Shown here: positions 39,406 through 47,287 of the stretch, piece by piece
Numbering within the stretch: the first letter of the stretch is position 1
How the letters are laid out: every line of letters starts with the position of its first letter
NCBI RefSeq assembly: GCF_000741135.1
Contig: NZ_JGYU01000007.1
Span: 123,216 to 187,215, forward strand
Reading direction: 5' to 3'
Length of the DNA: 64,000 bases
DNA from: Bifidobacterium choerinum
GTDB taxonomy: Bacteria; Actinomycetota; Actinomycetes; Actinomycetales; Bifidobacteriaceae
Translations under genes and position numbers: made by a program
Notes under the pieces: generated by a model
What the model was told of the DNA's origin: nothing
The model's input: only the letters and a program-made list of their open reading frames with translations
The model's database searches: none

Positions 39406-40254
39406 CTACTGCTGCTGACGCTGGGCGATCGACGCGTTCGTCGCCGGCTCGCCCAGCATGCCGAGCCAGCTGAGCAGCTCCGGATAGATGTACGGGTTCT
39501 GCGCGAGCGCCGGATGCAGTTCGGGCGCGTACTGCGCGATCTGCTGCATGACCGTCGTGTCCGGCGTCGTCATCGCGACCTCGGCCGTGAAGCCGTAGGG
39601 GTTCGTCGCCTGGATCTGCGCATAGGCGTCCGCCGGCTGCGCCTGATCCATCATCGGCTGCTGCGCCATGTCGGGCGCGGCGACGGAGGGGGAGGCCGCT
39701 GCGGACTGCGAGGCGTCCATGTTCGTCTGCGAGGCGTCCATGCCGATGTTGTTGAACTGTTCGCTGAGCATGTCGACGCCGGTCTGCTGCGCCGGCTCGA
39801 AGGAAACCGGCTGCGCCTCGACGCTCGCGTATTCGACGGTGCCGGTCTGGGATGCGATCGGCTGCGCCTCGTCGCCGGCGGTCGCGGCGTTCATGACGAG
39901 ACCGCCGGCCACATTGTCCACAGCCGGGGACGCAGCCGCGGTCGGGCGAGAGGCGGCGTTCGCCTGCGCGGCGTCGATCGCCGCGGCGATCGCGGCGGCC
40001 TCGTCGATTGCCGCGGCATCGACCTGACGGTCCTCGACGGCGCCGAGCTGCGAATGATAGCCGAGCTGCGCGACGGTCGCACGCGCGCGTTCGTCGCCGA
40101 ACTGCGCAATCCAGCGCAGCAGTCCCGGATAAGCGCGCGGATGCGCGGCCACGTTCGCGCCGAATTCCGGATTCTCGTAGGCGACCTTCGCGAGCGTGAC
40201 CGGGTCGGCCTGCGGATCCTGGATGATCGCCACCGCGTCGTCGTAACTGACCAT
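39406..40254 (-). CDS. Variant leucine-rich repeat protein
   Basis: A 282-aa cytosolic protein with two variant-LRR units. One is N-terminal (DPQADPVTLAKVAYENPEFG, ANVAAHPRAYPGLLRWIAQF) and one C-terminal (DTTVMQQIAQYAPELHPALA, QNPYIYPELLSWLGMLGEPA). A ~150-residue Ala/Gln/Met-rich disordered linker lies between them. This pattern is common in bifidobacterial and other actinobacterial proteins of unknown role and suggests a protein-interaction scaffold. An AAAAGAGGAA site precedes the ATG at 40254. It lies downstream of the PP2C gene on the same strand, beyond a 330-bp gap, so it may be transcribed separately. Confidence 0.75.
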   Translation of the reverse strand: MVSYDDAVAIIQDPQADPVTLAKVAYENPEFGANVAAHPRAYPGLLRWIAQFGDERARATVAQLGYHSQLGAVEDRQVDAAAIDEAAAIAAAIDAAQANAASRPTAAASPAVDNVAGGLVMNAATAGDEAQPIASQTGTVEYASVEAQPVSFEPAQQTGVDMLSEQFNNIGMDASQTNMDASQSAAASPSVAAPDMAQQPMMDQAQPADAYAQIQATNPYGFTAEVAMTTPDTTVMQQIAQYAPELHPALAQNPYIYPELLSWLGMLGEPATNASIAQRQQQ

Positions 40255-40584
40255 GATGTGTTCCTCTTTTCCCTCGCCGTCCCCGGCCCGCGCACAACGC
40301 GCCGGGAGGTGGCGAAACCGTGTCCTTGTTCCTACCTTATCGTCTGTCGTGCCCGCCGACGGAGCGCCGTCTCACGTCCGTCGCGCGCGTACTGCTCACG
40401 TTCGCACACCAGCGTGCGCCTGTATGCGTGAGTATAGTGCATATCGACATGCAACCGTGTGCATGCCCGCACAGTGTGCGCCGCTGTGCAGACTCACGAC
40501 ACCTGCGTGCAGTCGTTCTCACGGCTGCGTTGCGTACACTCGCGTGCGGACCCACGGCTGCGCTGCGCCCGCCGTCGTGCAGAC
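40255..40584. other. Gene-free stretch with degenerate GTGC-type repeats
   Basis: Between the PP2C and variant-LRR genes. It holds the latter's leader (a TAAGGT -10 candidate on the minus strand at about 40335) and degenerate repeats between about 40485 and 40595. GTGCAGACTCACG occurs near both ends, and CACGGCTGCGTTGCG and CACGGCTGCGCTGCG lie between. No coding sequence is supported. Confidence 0.5.
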
Positions 40585-40597
40585 TCACGTCTGCACG
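40576..40597 (-). terminator. Hairpin spanning the PP2C stop codon
   Basis: CGTGCAGAC / GTCTGCACG (9 bp) with a 4-nt loop whose sequence includes part of the TGA stop of the phosphatase gene. It could act as a transcription end or stabilise the mRNA 3' end. Confidence 0.45.
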
Positions 40598-41772
40598 GTT
40601 GCATCGTCGATATCCGAGAGATCTTCGTCGATCTCGAGCCGTTCGCAGTGCCATGCCTCGGTGCGCGTCGCGTCCCATGGCATGTCGACGACGATGACGG
40701 TGACGTTGTCGCCGCCGCCGGCCGCCAGCGACGCGTCGATCAATGCGCGCGCCGCAGCGTCGGCCATATCGTGCTGCGCGGCGACGTGTGCAATCGTGGC
40801 GTCGTCGATCTCGCCATGGCAGCCGTCGGAGCAGATGATGAACCGTCCGGCCGCGTCCGCCATGAAGAGGTCCGGCCGGATGCCCATCGGCGAGCCGATG
40901 CACTGCGTGATGACGTTGCGCGCGATCGAACGTTCCGCCTCCTCGGGCGTCATCTCGCCGGACTCGATCGCCTCCTGCCGACGCGAATGGTCGTGCGTGA
41001 TCTGCGTGAGCGAGGCGGCGTCCCAATGCCCGTCGAAACCGAGGTTCATATGGTAGGTGCGCGAATCGCCGACGTTGACGACGTAGCACATGTGCGGTTC
41101 GGCGTCCGGCAGCAGCTGCCGGATCGCGATCGACCATGCGTCCGGCGCGATGTCGGCGCGATGCTCGCCGAAGCGCGCCATGTCGGACGTCGCGTCGGCC
41201 GCCGCGTTCGCGTCGGCCGCCTGCGCGCCGCCGGCCATGTCGTCGATGGCCGCGTCGAGCGCGTCCGCGCCGGGCTGCGTCGCGTCCCAATCGTCGCCGA
41301 ATCCGGACAGCGGACGCAGCTCGTCGATCGCGCCGAGCGTCGCGATCGCGTTGTACTGCGCGCTGTGCTTCGGATGATGCGTCGCCGTCGGCTTGCGGTG
41401 CGCGTCGGCGAAATGCGTCGCCCCGTCCGCGCAGCCGCATTCGAGCTCGTCGGCGGCCGCAAACCACTGCGGCAGCACGACGCCGGTGACCGTCGTGCCG
41501 GCGATGCCACCGAGCGTCAGTCCGAGCGCCCGCGTGCGCGACTGCGCGCGTTCGAGCGTCTCCTCGATCGACGCGCGCGTGCGCGTCGCCTCCCGTGCGA
41601 GCTGGGCGAGCTCCTCGACGGCGATCGCGCTCGCGCGTTCGCCGCCGGATTCGCCGCCCATGCCGTCGCAGACCATGTAGACGCCGCGCTCGGCGAGCCA
41701 GCTGTCCTGGTTCGTGCGGCGCTTGCGTCCGATGTCGGTGAGCGCAGCGACACTGATGACTGCCTGTTGCAT
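40585..41772 (-). CDS. prpC: PP2C-family Ser/Thr protein phosphatase
   Basis: A 395-aa metal-dependent phosphatase, the expected partner of the kinase at the other end of this cluster. Metal-binding motifs: RRTNQDSW near the start, VYMVCDGMGGESGG, FIICSDGCHG, and AGGGDNVTVIVVD. Between GIAGTTVTGVVL and YVVNVGDSRTYHM about 130 residues intervene where compact PP2Cs have about 15. The insert has three Cys or CGC-type residues (ELECGCADG) and a His-rich patch (HRKPTATHHPKH). No membrane helix is seen. ATG 41772 is preferred over 41778 because GGAAGG abuts the latter. Confidence 0.88.
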   Translation of the reverse strand: MQQAVISVAALTDIGRKRRTNQDSWLAERGVYMVCDGMGGESGGERASAIAVEELAQLAREATRTRASIEETLERAQSRTRALGLTLGGIAGTTVTGVVLPQWFAAADELECGCADGATHFADAHRKPTATHHPKHSAQYNAIATLGAIDELRPLSGFGDDWDATQPGADALDAAIDDMAGGAQAADANAAADATSDMARFGEHRADIAPDAWSIAIRQLLPDAEPHMCYVVNVGDSRTYHMNLGFDGHWDAASLTQITHDHSRRQEAIESGEMTPEEAERSIARNVITQCIGSPMGIRPDLFMADAAGRFIICSDGCHGEIDDATIAHVAAQHDMADAAARALIDASLAAGGGDNVTVIVVDMPWDATRTEAWHCERLEIDEDLSDIDDATVQT

Positions 41773-41808
41773 GCGCATCCTTCCTACCCGTTGCCGATGT
41801 GCCCGCCG

Positions 41809-44343
41809 TCAGTGACGCGCACGGGGGAAACGGAACGTCCTGTGCTTGCTGTTCGCCGATCCGGACTCGCCGGCGCGACGTGGCGCCGTCTGCTGTTCGC
41901 CGGCCGCCTCGGCCTTATGATACCCGACCGTCACATCGACCGGTCTCATCTGCCGTACGCCGCGCAGCGACAGCCTCGTGCGCCAGCGGCGCATGCGCGG
42001 CAGCGTCGCGAGCATCGCCGCGCGCAGCTCGTCGATGCTCTTCCAGTACGACGTCGCCTGCTCGTCGCTGACGTCCTGTCCGGAGAAGGTCGCGTAGTCG
42101 GCCTGACGGCACGCGGACTGCATCGCCGTCGGATCGAGCCTGAGCTGCTCGGCGATCTGCTGCGACTGCTCGCGGCGTGTGCCGTGCGCGTCGATGCCGC
42201 TCTGCCGCGCGAGCACGGCGAGCGACTGCCAGCCCGATGCCATGCGCATCTGCGGGCGTCCGCGCTTGCGCAGCACGGCGAGCTGGATCGCCTTGCCGAG
42301 CAGGATCGCGCCGCATGCGAGCAGCACGATCCACACCGGCGACCCGTACAGCGCGACCTTGCCGATGACGCGTCCCGCCTGCGCCCACTTCGACGGCTCC
42401 GGAGCCTCGACCGCCTCGGTGCCGCCGAAGGACGACTGGCTCGTCGTGTTCGTCTCGTCGCGCAGCGGGTCGGTCAGCGGCAGCGGAGGCTGGCGCACGA
42501 GGTTCTGCGGGTTCGGCGGCGTCAGGTTCTGGTCGTCGTCCGGCGTCTTCGTCTCCTTCGGCGTCGGGTAGAACGGCACCCAGCCGTAGCCTTCGAGGTT
42601 GATCTCGACCCATGCGGTCACGTCGTTGCCGGTGAAGTCGATGACGGTGCCGTCGCCGTCGGCCTTCGTGCGCGCGTTCGAGATGTCGCCGTCCTTGTCC
42701 TTCGGCAAGAAGCCGAGCACGACGCGGCTGGGCAGACCGATCTCGCGCGCCATCAGCGCCATCGCCGACGCGTACTGCTCGCTGTCGCCGACCATCGCGC
42801 CGTCGGGCGTCAGCAGCTGCGTGATGCGGTGGTTGCCGTGGCCGGGGCTCGACGGGTAGTCGGAGGCGAGGCCGTGCGAGAACCATCCCTGCTCGCGCAG
42901 CATCGCGACGAGCTGCTGCGCCGCCTCGCCGCCGTGCGACTTGCCGCCGGCCGTCGCCGACGCGAGCTTGCCGACCTCGTTCGGCACGTCCTCGGCCTTC
43001 GGCTGGTCGATACGCGCCGCTTCGGCCTCGGCGATCTGCTTGTCGCTCGGCTCGTCGGGGATGACGCCGCGTTCCGTGTACGTCAGTCCCTTCTTCACGC
43101 CGCCGCGCAGCAGGCCGGAGTCGGTGCCGACGTTGTAGTAGAAGGATTCGGCGTTCTTCTCGTTGCCGAAACGCACCGCCGTCGCGGCGCCGGCGAGCGG
43201 CAGCCAGTCGTCGCCGAGGCCGTCGCGCACCGTGAACTTCGCCGTGAACGGCTTGCCCTGGATGTCGTTGCCGATCGCCGTGCCGACGCGCGTGTAGTTC
43301 GCCGAATCCCTCGACTCCCTCGAATCGGAGAGGTTCCAGACGTTGCCGTCGAAGCGGTCCATGACGGCGAGGCGCACGCTCGAGCCCTCCGGCAGGTTCT
43401 GCGCGGTGAGCACCGTCGTGTCCTTGTACGACTTGATGTAGGCGCGCATCGTGCTCAGCGGGCTCGTGTAGTCGCTCGGGCTCAGCGGCGGCTCGTAGTG
43501 GTCGCGCAGGATCGTGCGCTGCGCCGGCAGCAGCAGGCAGCCGCCGAAGGCGACGGCCGCGGCGAGCACGACGATGACGAGCGAACTGATCCAGCGCCCC
43601 GATTCGAACATCCGCATCCGCCACGACAGCCAGACGATCAGTATCAGCGCGAACACGATGCCGCAGGGGCCGCGCATGACGCCGTGGGCGGTGCCGAGCA
43701 GCGCGCATGCGACCATCGCGGCGATCTCGAGCGCGATCACGGCGACCGACCAGCGCGCATCGTCGAGCAATGCGAAGAAGCCGGCGATCGCCGCCGTCCA
43801 CAGGCACAGCGTCCAGACGGCGAGCAGCGCGCCCTGCGCGTTGCCGACCGGCGGCTCGATCGCGATCAGGTACTTGAAGGAGCCGAAGGTCTCGCGCCAG
43901 CCGAGCCGCAGCGTCTCGAACGAGGGGATGACATGGCCGATCGTCGTGTCGTTGAGGCAGACGACCGGGCCGACGATCCACTGCGCGAACACGAGGAAGA
44001 ACAGCTGCCACCACAGTCTCAGGGGCGGCAGGACGCCGGCGAAGGCGATCAGCGCGCCGAGCATGGCGGCCGGCACGGCGGCGAGCGCCCATGCGCCGGC
44101 CGAACCGTAGACGTCGATCAGGTTCGCGGCGCACAACAGCGTCACGACGGCGACGACGGCGCACGAGACGAGCGCGGGGCGAGCCTCGGTGCGCTCGCGC
44201 AGGACGCGGTGCGACGGCGAGCCGGTGTTCGTCGACCAGATGACCGAATGCGTCGTCATCGCCCACGAGCCGGTCTCGGTCGACGTCTGCGTGCCGCCGG
44301 TCGTCAGCGACGCGTCGGAAAGCGAAGTCGGTGCCATGCTCAT
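41809..44343 (-). CDS. Transglutaminase-fold membrane protein lacking the catalytic triad
   Basis: An 844-aa multi-pass protein of the DUF3488/TgpA type. A cluster of hydrophobic helices occupies about 60-275, then an extracytoplasmic transglutaminase-like domain (about 480-600), another helix (VALYGSPVWIVLLACGAILL) and a cytoplasmic tail. The core motif reads GDSEQYASAMALMAREIGLP (Ser521 for the nucleophilic Cys), then DVTAWVEINLEGYGWVPFYP (Thr576 for His and Tyr592 for Asp). It is therefore unlikely to be a transglutaminase or protease. The ATG overlaps the DUF58 stop by 4 nt, so the two are translationally coupled. In the PFNA cluster this gene is called tgm. Confidence 0.82.
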   Translation of the reverse strand: MSMAPTSLSDASLTTGGTQTSTETGSWAMTTHSVIWSTNTGSPSHRVLRERTEARPALVSCAVVAVVTLLCAANLIDVYGSAGAWALAAVPAAMLGALIAFAGVLPPLRLWWQLFFLVFAQWIVGPVVCLNDTTIGHVIPSFETLRLGWRETFGSFKYLIAIEPPVGNAQGALLAVWTLCLWTAAIAGFFALLDDARWSVAVIALEIAAMVACALLGTAHGVMRGPCGIVFALILIVWLSWRMRMFESGRWISSLVIVVLAAAVAFGGCLLLPAQRTILRDHYEPPLSPSDYTSPLSTMRAYIKSYKDTTVLTAQNLPEGSSVRLAVMDRFDGNVWNLSDSRESRDSANYTRVGTAIGNDIQGKPFTAKFTVRDGLGDDWLPLAGAATAVRFGNEKNAESFYYNVGTDSGLLRGGVKKGLTYTERGVIPDEPSDKQIAEAEAARIDQPKAEDVPNEVGKLASATAGGKSHGGEAAQQLVAMLREQGWFSHGLASDYPSSPGHGNHRITQLLTPDGAMVGDSEQYASAMALMAREIGLPSRVVLGFLPKDKDGDISNARTKADGDGTVIDFTGNDVTAWVEINLEGYGWVPFYPTPKETKTPDDDQNLTPPNPQNLVRQPPLPLTDPLRDETNTTSQSSFGGTEAVEAPEPSKWAQAGRVIGKVALYGSPVWIVLLACGAILLGKAIQLAVLRKRGRPQMRMASGWQSLAVLARQSGIDAHGTRREQSQQIAEQLRLDPTAMQSACRQADYATFSGQDVSDEQATSYWKSIDELRAAMLATLPRMRRWRTRLSLRGVRQMRPVDVTVGYHKAEAAGEQQTAPRRAGESGSANSKHRTFRFPRARH

Positions 44344-45566
44344 CTCAGTGCCCCCATGATCTGCGGAAGGTCGTCGAGCGTATTGACGGTCGCCAACGTG
44401 AAGTCGGGGAAGCGGCGCAATGTGCGCGGCTCGGTCGGCGACGTCTGCAGCACGAGGCAGGTCGCGCTCGGCGGCAGCGCCATCATCATGCGGCGGATGT
44501 CGGCGAGCGGTTTCGCATGGCCGACCGTGAAGCAGTAGAACGACGCGTCCGGCGTCGCGGCGAGCGCCTCCTGCGCGAGATTGCGCCGGTCGCGGAAGTC
44601 GGGCTCGATCGCGCTGCATGCGTCGAGCAGCTCCATCGGATTGCGCGGGTTGAGGTTCGTGCGCGCCACATGCGTGTAGAGCGGACGGTCTTCGAGCAGC
44701 GCCTGCACGCCGATCGACGCGTGCACGCTGACGGCGAGTTCGAACTCGTCCTTGCTCAGATAGTCGTCCGGGTTGACGTCGAGCGTCACCGACGTGTCGG
44801 TGCGCCGCGTCGCCTCGTACTGGCGCAGCATCAACGTGCGCGTGCGCGCCGAGGAGAGCCAGTGGACGTGGCGTACGTCGTCGCCGGGCTCGTATTCGCG
44901 CAGGCCGTAGAAGTCGAGGTCGTCGTCGACGATGTCGCCGCTCGGGTTGCCTTCGAGGTCGCGCGGGATGCCGGCGTGCAGCGAGTCGAGCATGACGATG
45001 TCCGGATGGATGTAGACGTTGAAATGGTCGGCGAGCTCATGCTCGTGCCGCATCAGGCCGAAGGGGTCGCCCTTGCGGATCGTCAGCGGGCCGACGGGCA
45101 GCACCGAACGCGAGATCGCGCGGAACGTGACCGTCGTGTGCTTCGACTGGTGCGGCGCGAGCAGCGGGATCGGGAAACGCTCGTGTTCGTCGCCGAGCGG
45201 AAGGTCGGCGCGCGCGCTCGCCGTCGGCGTCGTGCCCGGATTGGCGATGTCGACCTGCACCTTGACTTCGTCGCCGACGCTGACGCGGCGGTCGGAGACC
45301 TCGATCGTCGCGTCGAAGGACGTGTTGCCGATCGACAGCACGAGCGCGGCGAGCAGCATCGTCACGAGCACGAGGCACAGCGCGAGCATCTCCACGTAGC
45401 CGAGCGTGAGATAGAGCACGAGGCCGGCGACGGCGAGCGCGAGCGCCGTCCATCCGAGCGGCGAGACGTAGGCGGTGACGAGGTGACGCACGCGGCGCGT
45501 GAAACGGCTCCAGCCGCGTATGAACGCACGTTTGCGCGCCCTGGCGCGCAGTGCGGAATCGGTCAT
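44340..45566 (-). CDS. DUF58 membrane protein
   Basis: A 408-aa protein with a basic N-terminus, two adjacent transmembrane helices (LGWTALALAVAGLVLYLTLG and MLALCLVLVTMLLAALVLSI, roughly 33-75), an Ig-like segment and the conserved DUF58 core (LREYEPGDDVRHVHWLSSAR, then a vWA-like region with TSVTLDVNPDDY). MoxR-DUF58-transglutaminase triads are widespread; DUF58 proteins are thought to act with MoxR in assembly or activation of envelope components. Its ATG at 45566 has GGAAGG upstream, 130 nt after the MoxR stop, and it overlaps the next gene. Confidence 0.85.
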   Translation of the reverse strand: MTDSALRARARKRAFIRGWSRFTRRVRHLVTAYVSPLGWTALALAVAGLVLYLTLGYVEMLALCLVLVTMLLAALVLSIGNTSFDATIEVSDRRVSVGDEVKVQVDIANPGTTPTASARADLPLGDEHERFPIPLLAPHQSKHTTVTFRAISRSVLPVGPLTIRKGDPFGLMRHEHELADHFNVYIHPDIVMLDSLHAGIPRDLEGNPSGDIVDDDLDFYGLREYEPGDDVRHVHWLSSARTRTLMLRQYEATRRTDTSVTLDVNPDDYLSKDEFELAVSVHASIGVQALLEDRPLYTHVARTNLNPRNPMELLDACSAIEPDFRDRRNLAQEALAATPDASFYCFTVGHAKPLADIRRMMMALPPSATCLVLQTSPTEPRTLRRFPDFTLATVNTLDDLPQIMGALR

Positions 45567-45696
45567 GGGATGAACCTTCCGATGGAACGACGAAATGACG
45601 GTGGATGTGACGACGGTGGACGGAACGGCGACGGCGATGTGGATTGTGTGCGGCGGGCGTCCACCGCGCAATCCACATCGGTGCACAATGCGGCGA

Positions 45697-47187
45697 TCAG
45701 TGCACGTCGAGCTGCGGTGCGGGGATCTCGCCGAGGATGCGCGTGAGCACGTCCTCGGGCGTGTTCGACGTGAACACGGCGTCCGACGTCAGCAGGATGC
45801 GGTGGGCGAGCACCGGCACGGCGAGCGCCTTGACGTCGTCGGGGATCACGTAGCCGCGGCCGTCGGCGGCGGCCCAGACGCGGGCGCAGCGCGTGAGCGC
45901 GAGCGCGCCGCGCATCGACGAGCCGACGGCGATGGACTCGTCGTGGCGCGTGCTTTCGACGATGCGCATGACGTATTCGAGGATCGCGTCGGCGACCCTG
46001 ACCTTGTTCGCGATCGTGCGCATCGCGAGGATGTCGTCGCCGCTCGCGACGGCCGCGAGCTCGCCGGCGCGGTCGGTGATGTTCACCTGACGCAGGATGT
46101 CGAGGCTGAACTCGGTGGACGGGTAGCCGATCGTCGTCTTGATCAGGAAACGGTCCATCTGCGCCTCGGGCAGCTTGTAGGTGCCGAGCTGCTCGATCGG
46201 GTTCTGCGTCGCGATGACGATGAAGGGCTGCGGCACCGGATGCGTATGGCCGTCGACGGTCACCTTCTGCTCCTCCATGACCTCGAGCATCGCCGACTGC
46301 GTCTTCGGCGACGCGCGGTTGATCTCGTCGGCGAGGACGATCGACGCGAAGATCGGGCCTTCGCGGAAGCTGAACTCGCCGGTCTTCTGGTCGTAGAACG
46401 TGACGCCGACGACGTCCGACGGCAGCAGGTCCGGCGTGAACTGGATGCGCTTGAACGAGACGCTGACCGAGTTCGCGAGCGCGCGCGCCAGCTGCGTCTT
46501 GCCGGTGCCCGGATTGTCCTCGAGCAGCACGTGGCCGCCGGCGACGAGCGCGGTGACGCACTGGCGGATCGGCGTCTCCTTGCCGACGACGGCCTGCGAG
46601 ACGTTGTCGACGATCGCCGAGAAGTGGCGACGGAAGTCGGCGATCTCCTCGTTGCTCGCCGTGCCGGCGTCGGCGACGGCGCCGATCGGCGGCAGCGTGT
46701 GCACCGTCGACGCCGTGCCGCCGAGCGCGGGGGAGTGGGAGGCGGAGGACATGCTCGGCATCGACGAGACGGACGGCGTGGACGACGTCGTCGGCGTGGA
46801 CGGCGTGTGCACGGCCGGCGTGGTCGTCGTCTCGCTTGCGGCGACGATCGTCTCGGTGACGCTCACCGGAGCGGACGACGAAGTCGAAGCGGACGTCGCG
46901 GTCGACGTCGAAGTCGACGTCGTCGAGACCGACGACGTGGCGAGGACCGTGCCTTCGTCGTCGAGGTCGCCGTCGTTCGTCGTATGCGTGTGCTCGAACA
47001 TCTCGCGCGTCGGCAGATCCGGCATGACGACATGCGGCACCGACGGCTTCGGCATCGACGTGCCGGCGAGCACCGTCTCGTCGGCGCTCGCGGCGGCCGC
47101 GTCCTCGACGGCCGACTCATGGGCGCCGGCGAGGACCGTCTCCTCGTCGATGTCCTGCTCCTGCGGTGTCTCGTTGTGCTTCGTCAT
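45697..47187 (-). CDS. MoxR-family AAA ATPase with long disordered N-terminus
   Basis: A 496-aa AAA+ ATPase. The ATPase core (about 180-490) contains LLEDNPGTGKTQLARAL (Walker A), SIVLADEINRASPKTQSAML (Walker B), FIVIATQNPIEQLGTYKLPE (sensor 1) and a MoxR lid domain. The first ~170 residues are Ser/Thr/Ala-rich and disordered, with three copies of an acidic TVLA motif at Thr17 (DEETVLA), Thr38 (ADETVLA) and Thr80 (DEGTVLA). The nearby FHA protein has DGTVLS. These are good candidate phosphorylation sites for the cluster's kinase. It is the third gene (aaa-atp) of the bifidobacterial PFNA cluster. Confidence 0.88.
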   Translation of the reverse strand: MTKHNETPQEQDIDEETVLAGAHESAVEDAAAASADETVLAGTSMPKPSVPHVVMPDLPTREMFEHTHTTNDGDLDDEGTVLATSSVSTTSTSTSTATSASTSSSAPVSVTETIVAASETTTTPAVHTPSTPTTSSTPSVSSMPSMSSASHSPALGGTASTVHTLPPIGAVADAGTASNEEIADFRRHFSAIVDNVSQAVVGKETPIRQCVTALVAGGHVLLEDNPGTGKTQLARALANSVSVSFKRIQFTPDLLPSDVVGVTFYDQKTGEFSFREGPIFASIVLADEINRASPKTQSAMLEVMEEQKVTVDGHTHPVPQPFIVIATQNPIEQLGTYKLPEAQMDRFLIKTTIGYPSTEFSLDILRQVNITDRAGELAAVASGDDILAMRTIANKVRVADAILEYVMRIVESTRHDESIAVGSSMRGALALTRCARVWAAADGRGYVIPDDVKALAVPVLAHRILLTSDAVFTSNTPEDVLTRILGEIPAPQLDVH

Positions 47188-47287
47188 CTGCTGACTCCTT
47201 GTGTTGGTTCGATGGGTGGATTGAGTTGTCGTGTGGATTGGATTGTGATGTAGTTGCTCGTTGATGATGTGTTGCGTTGCGGGCGGA

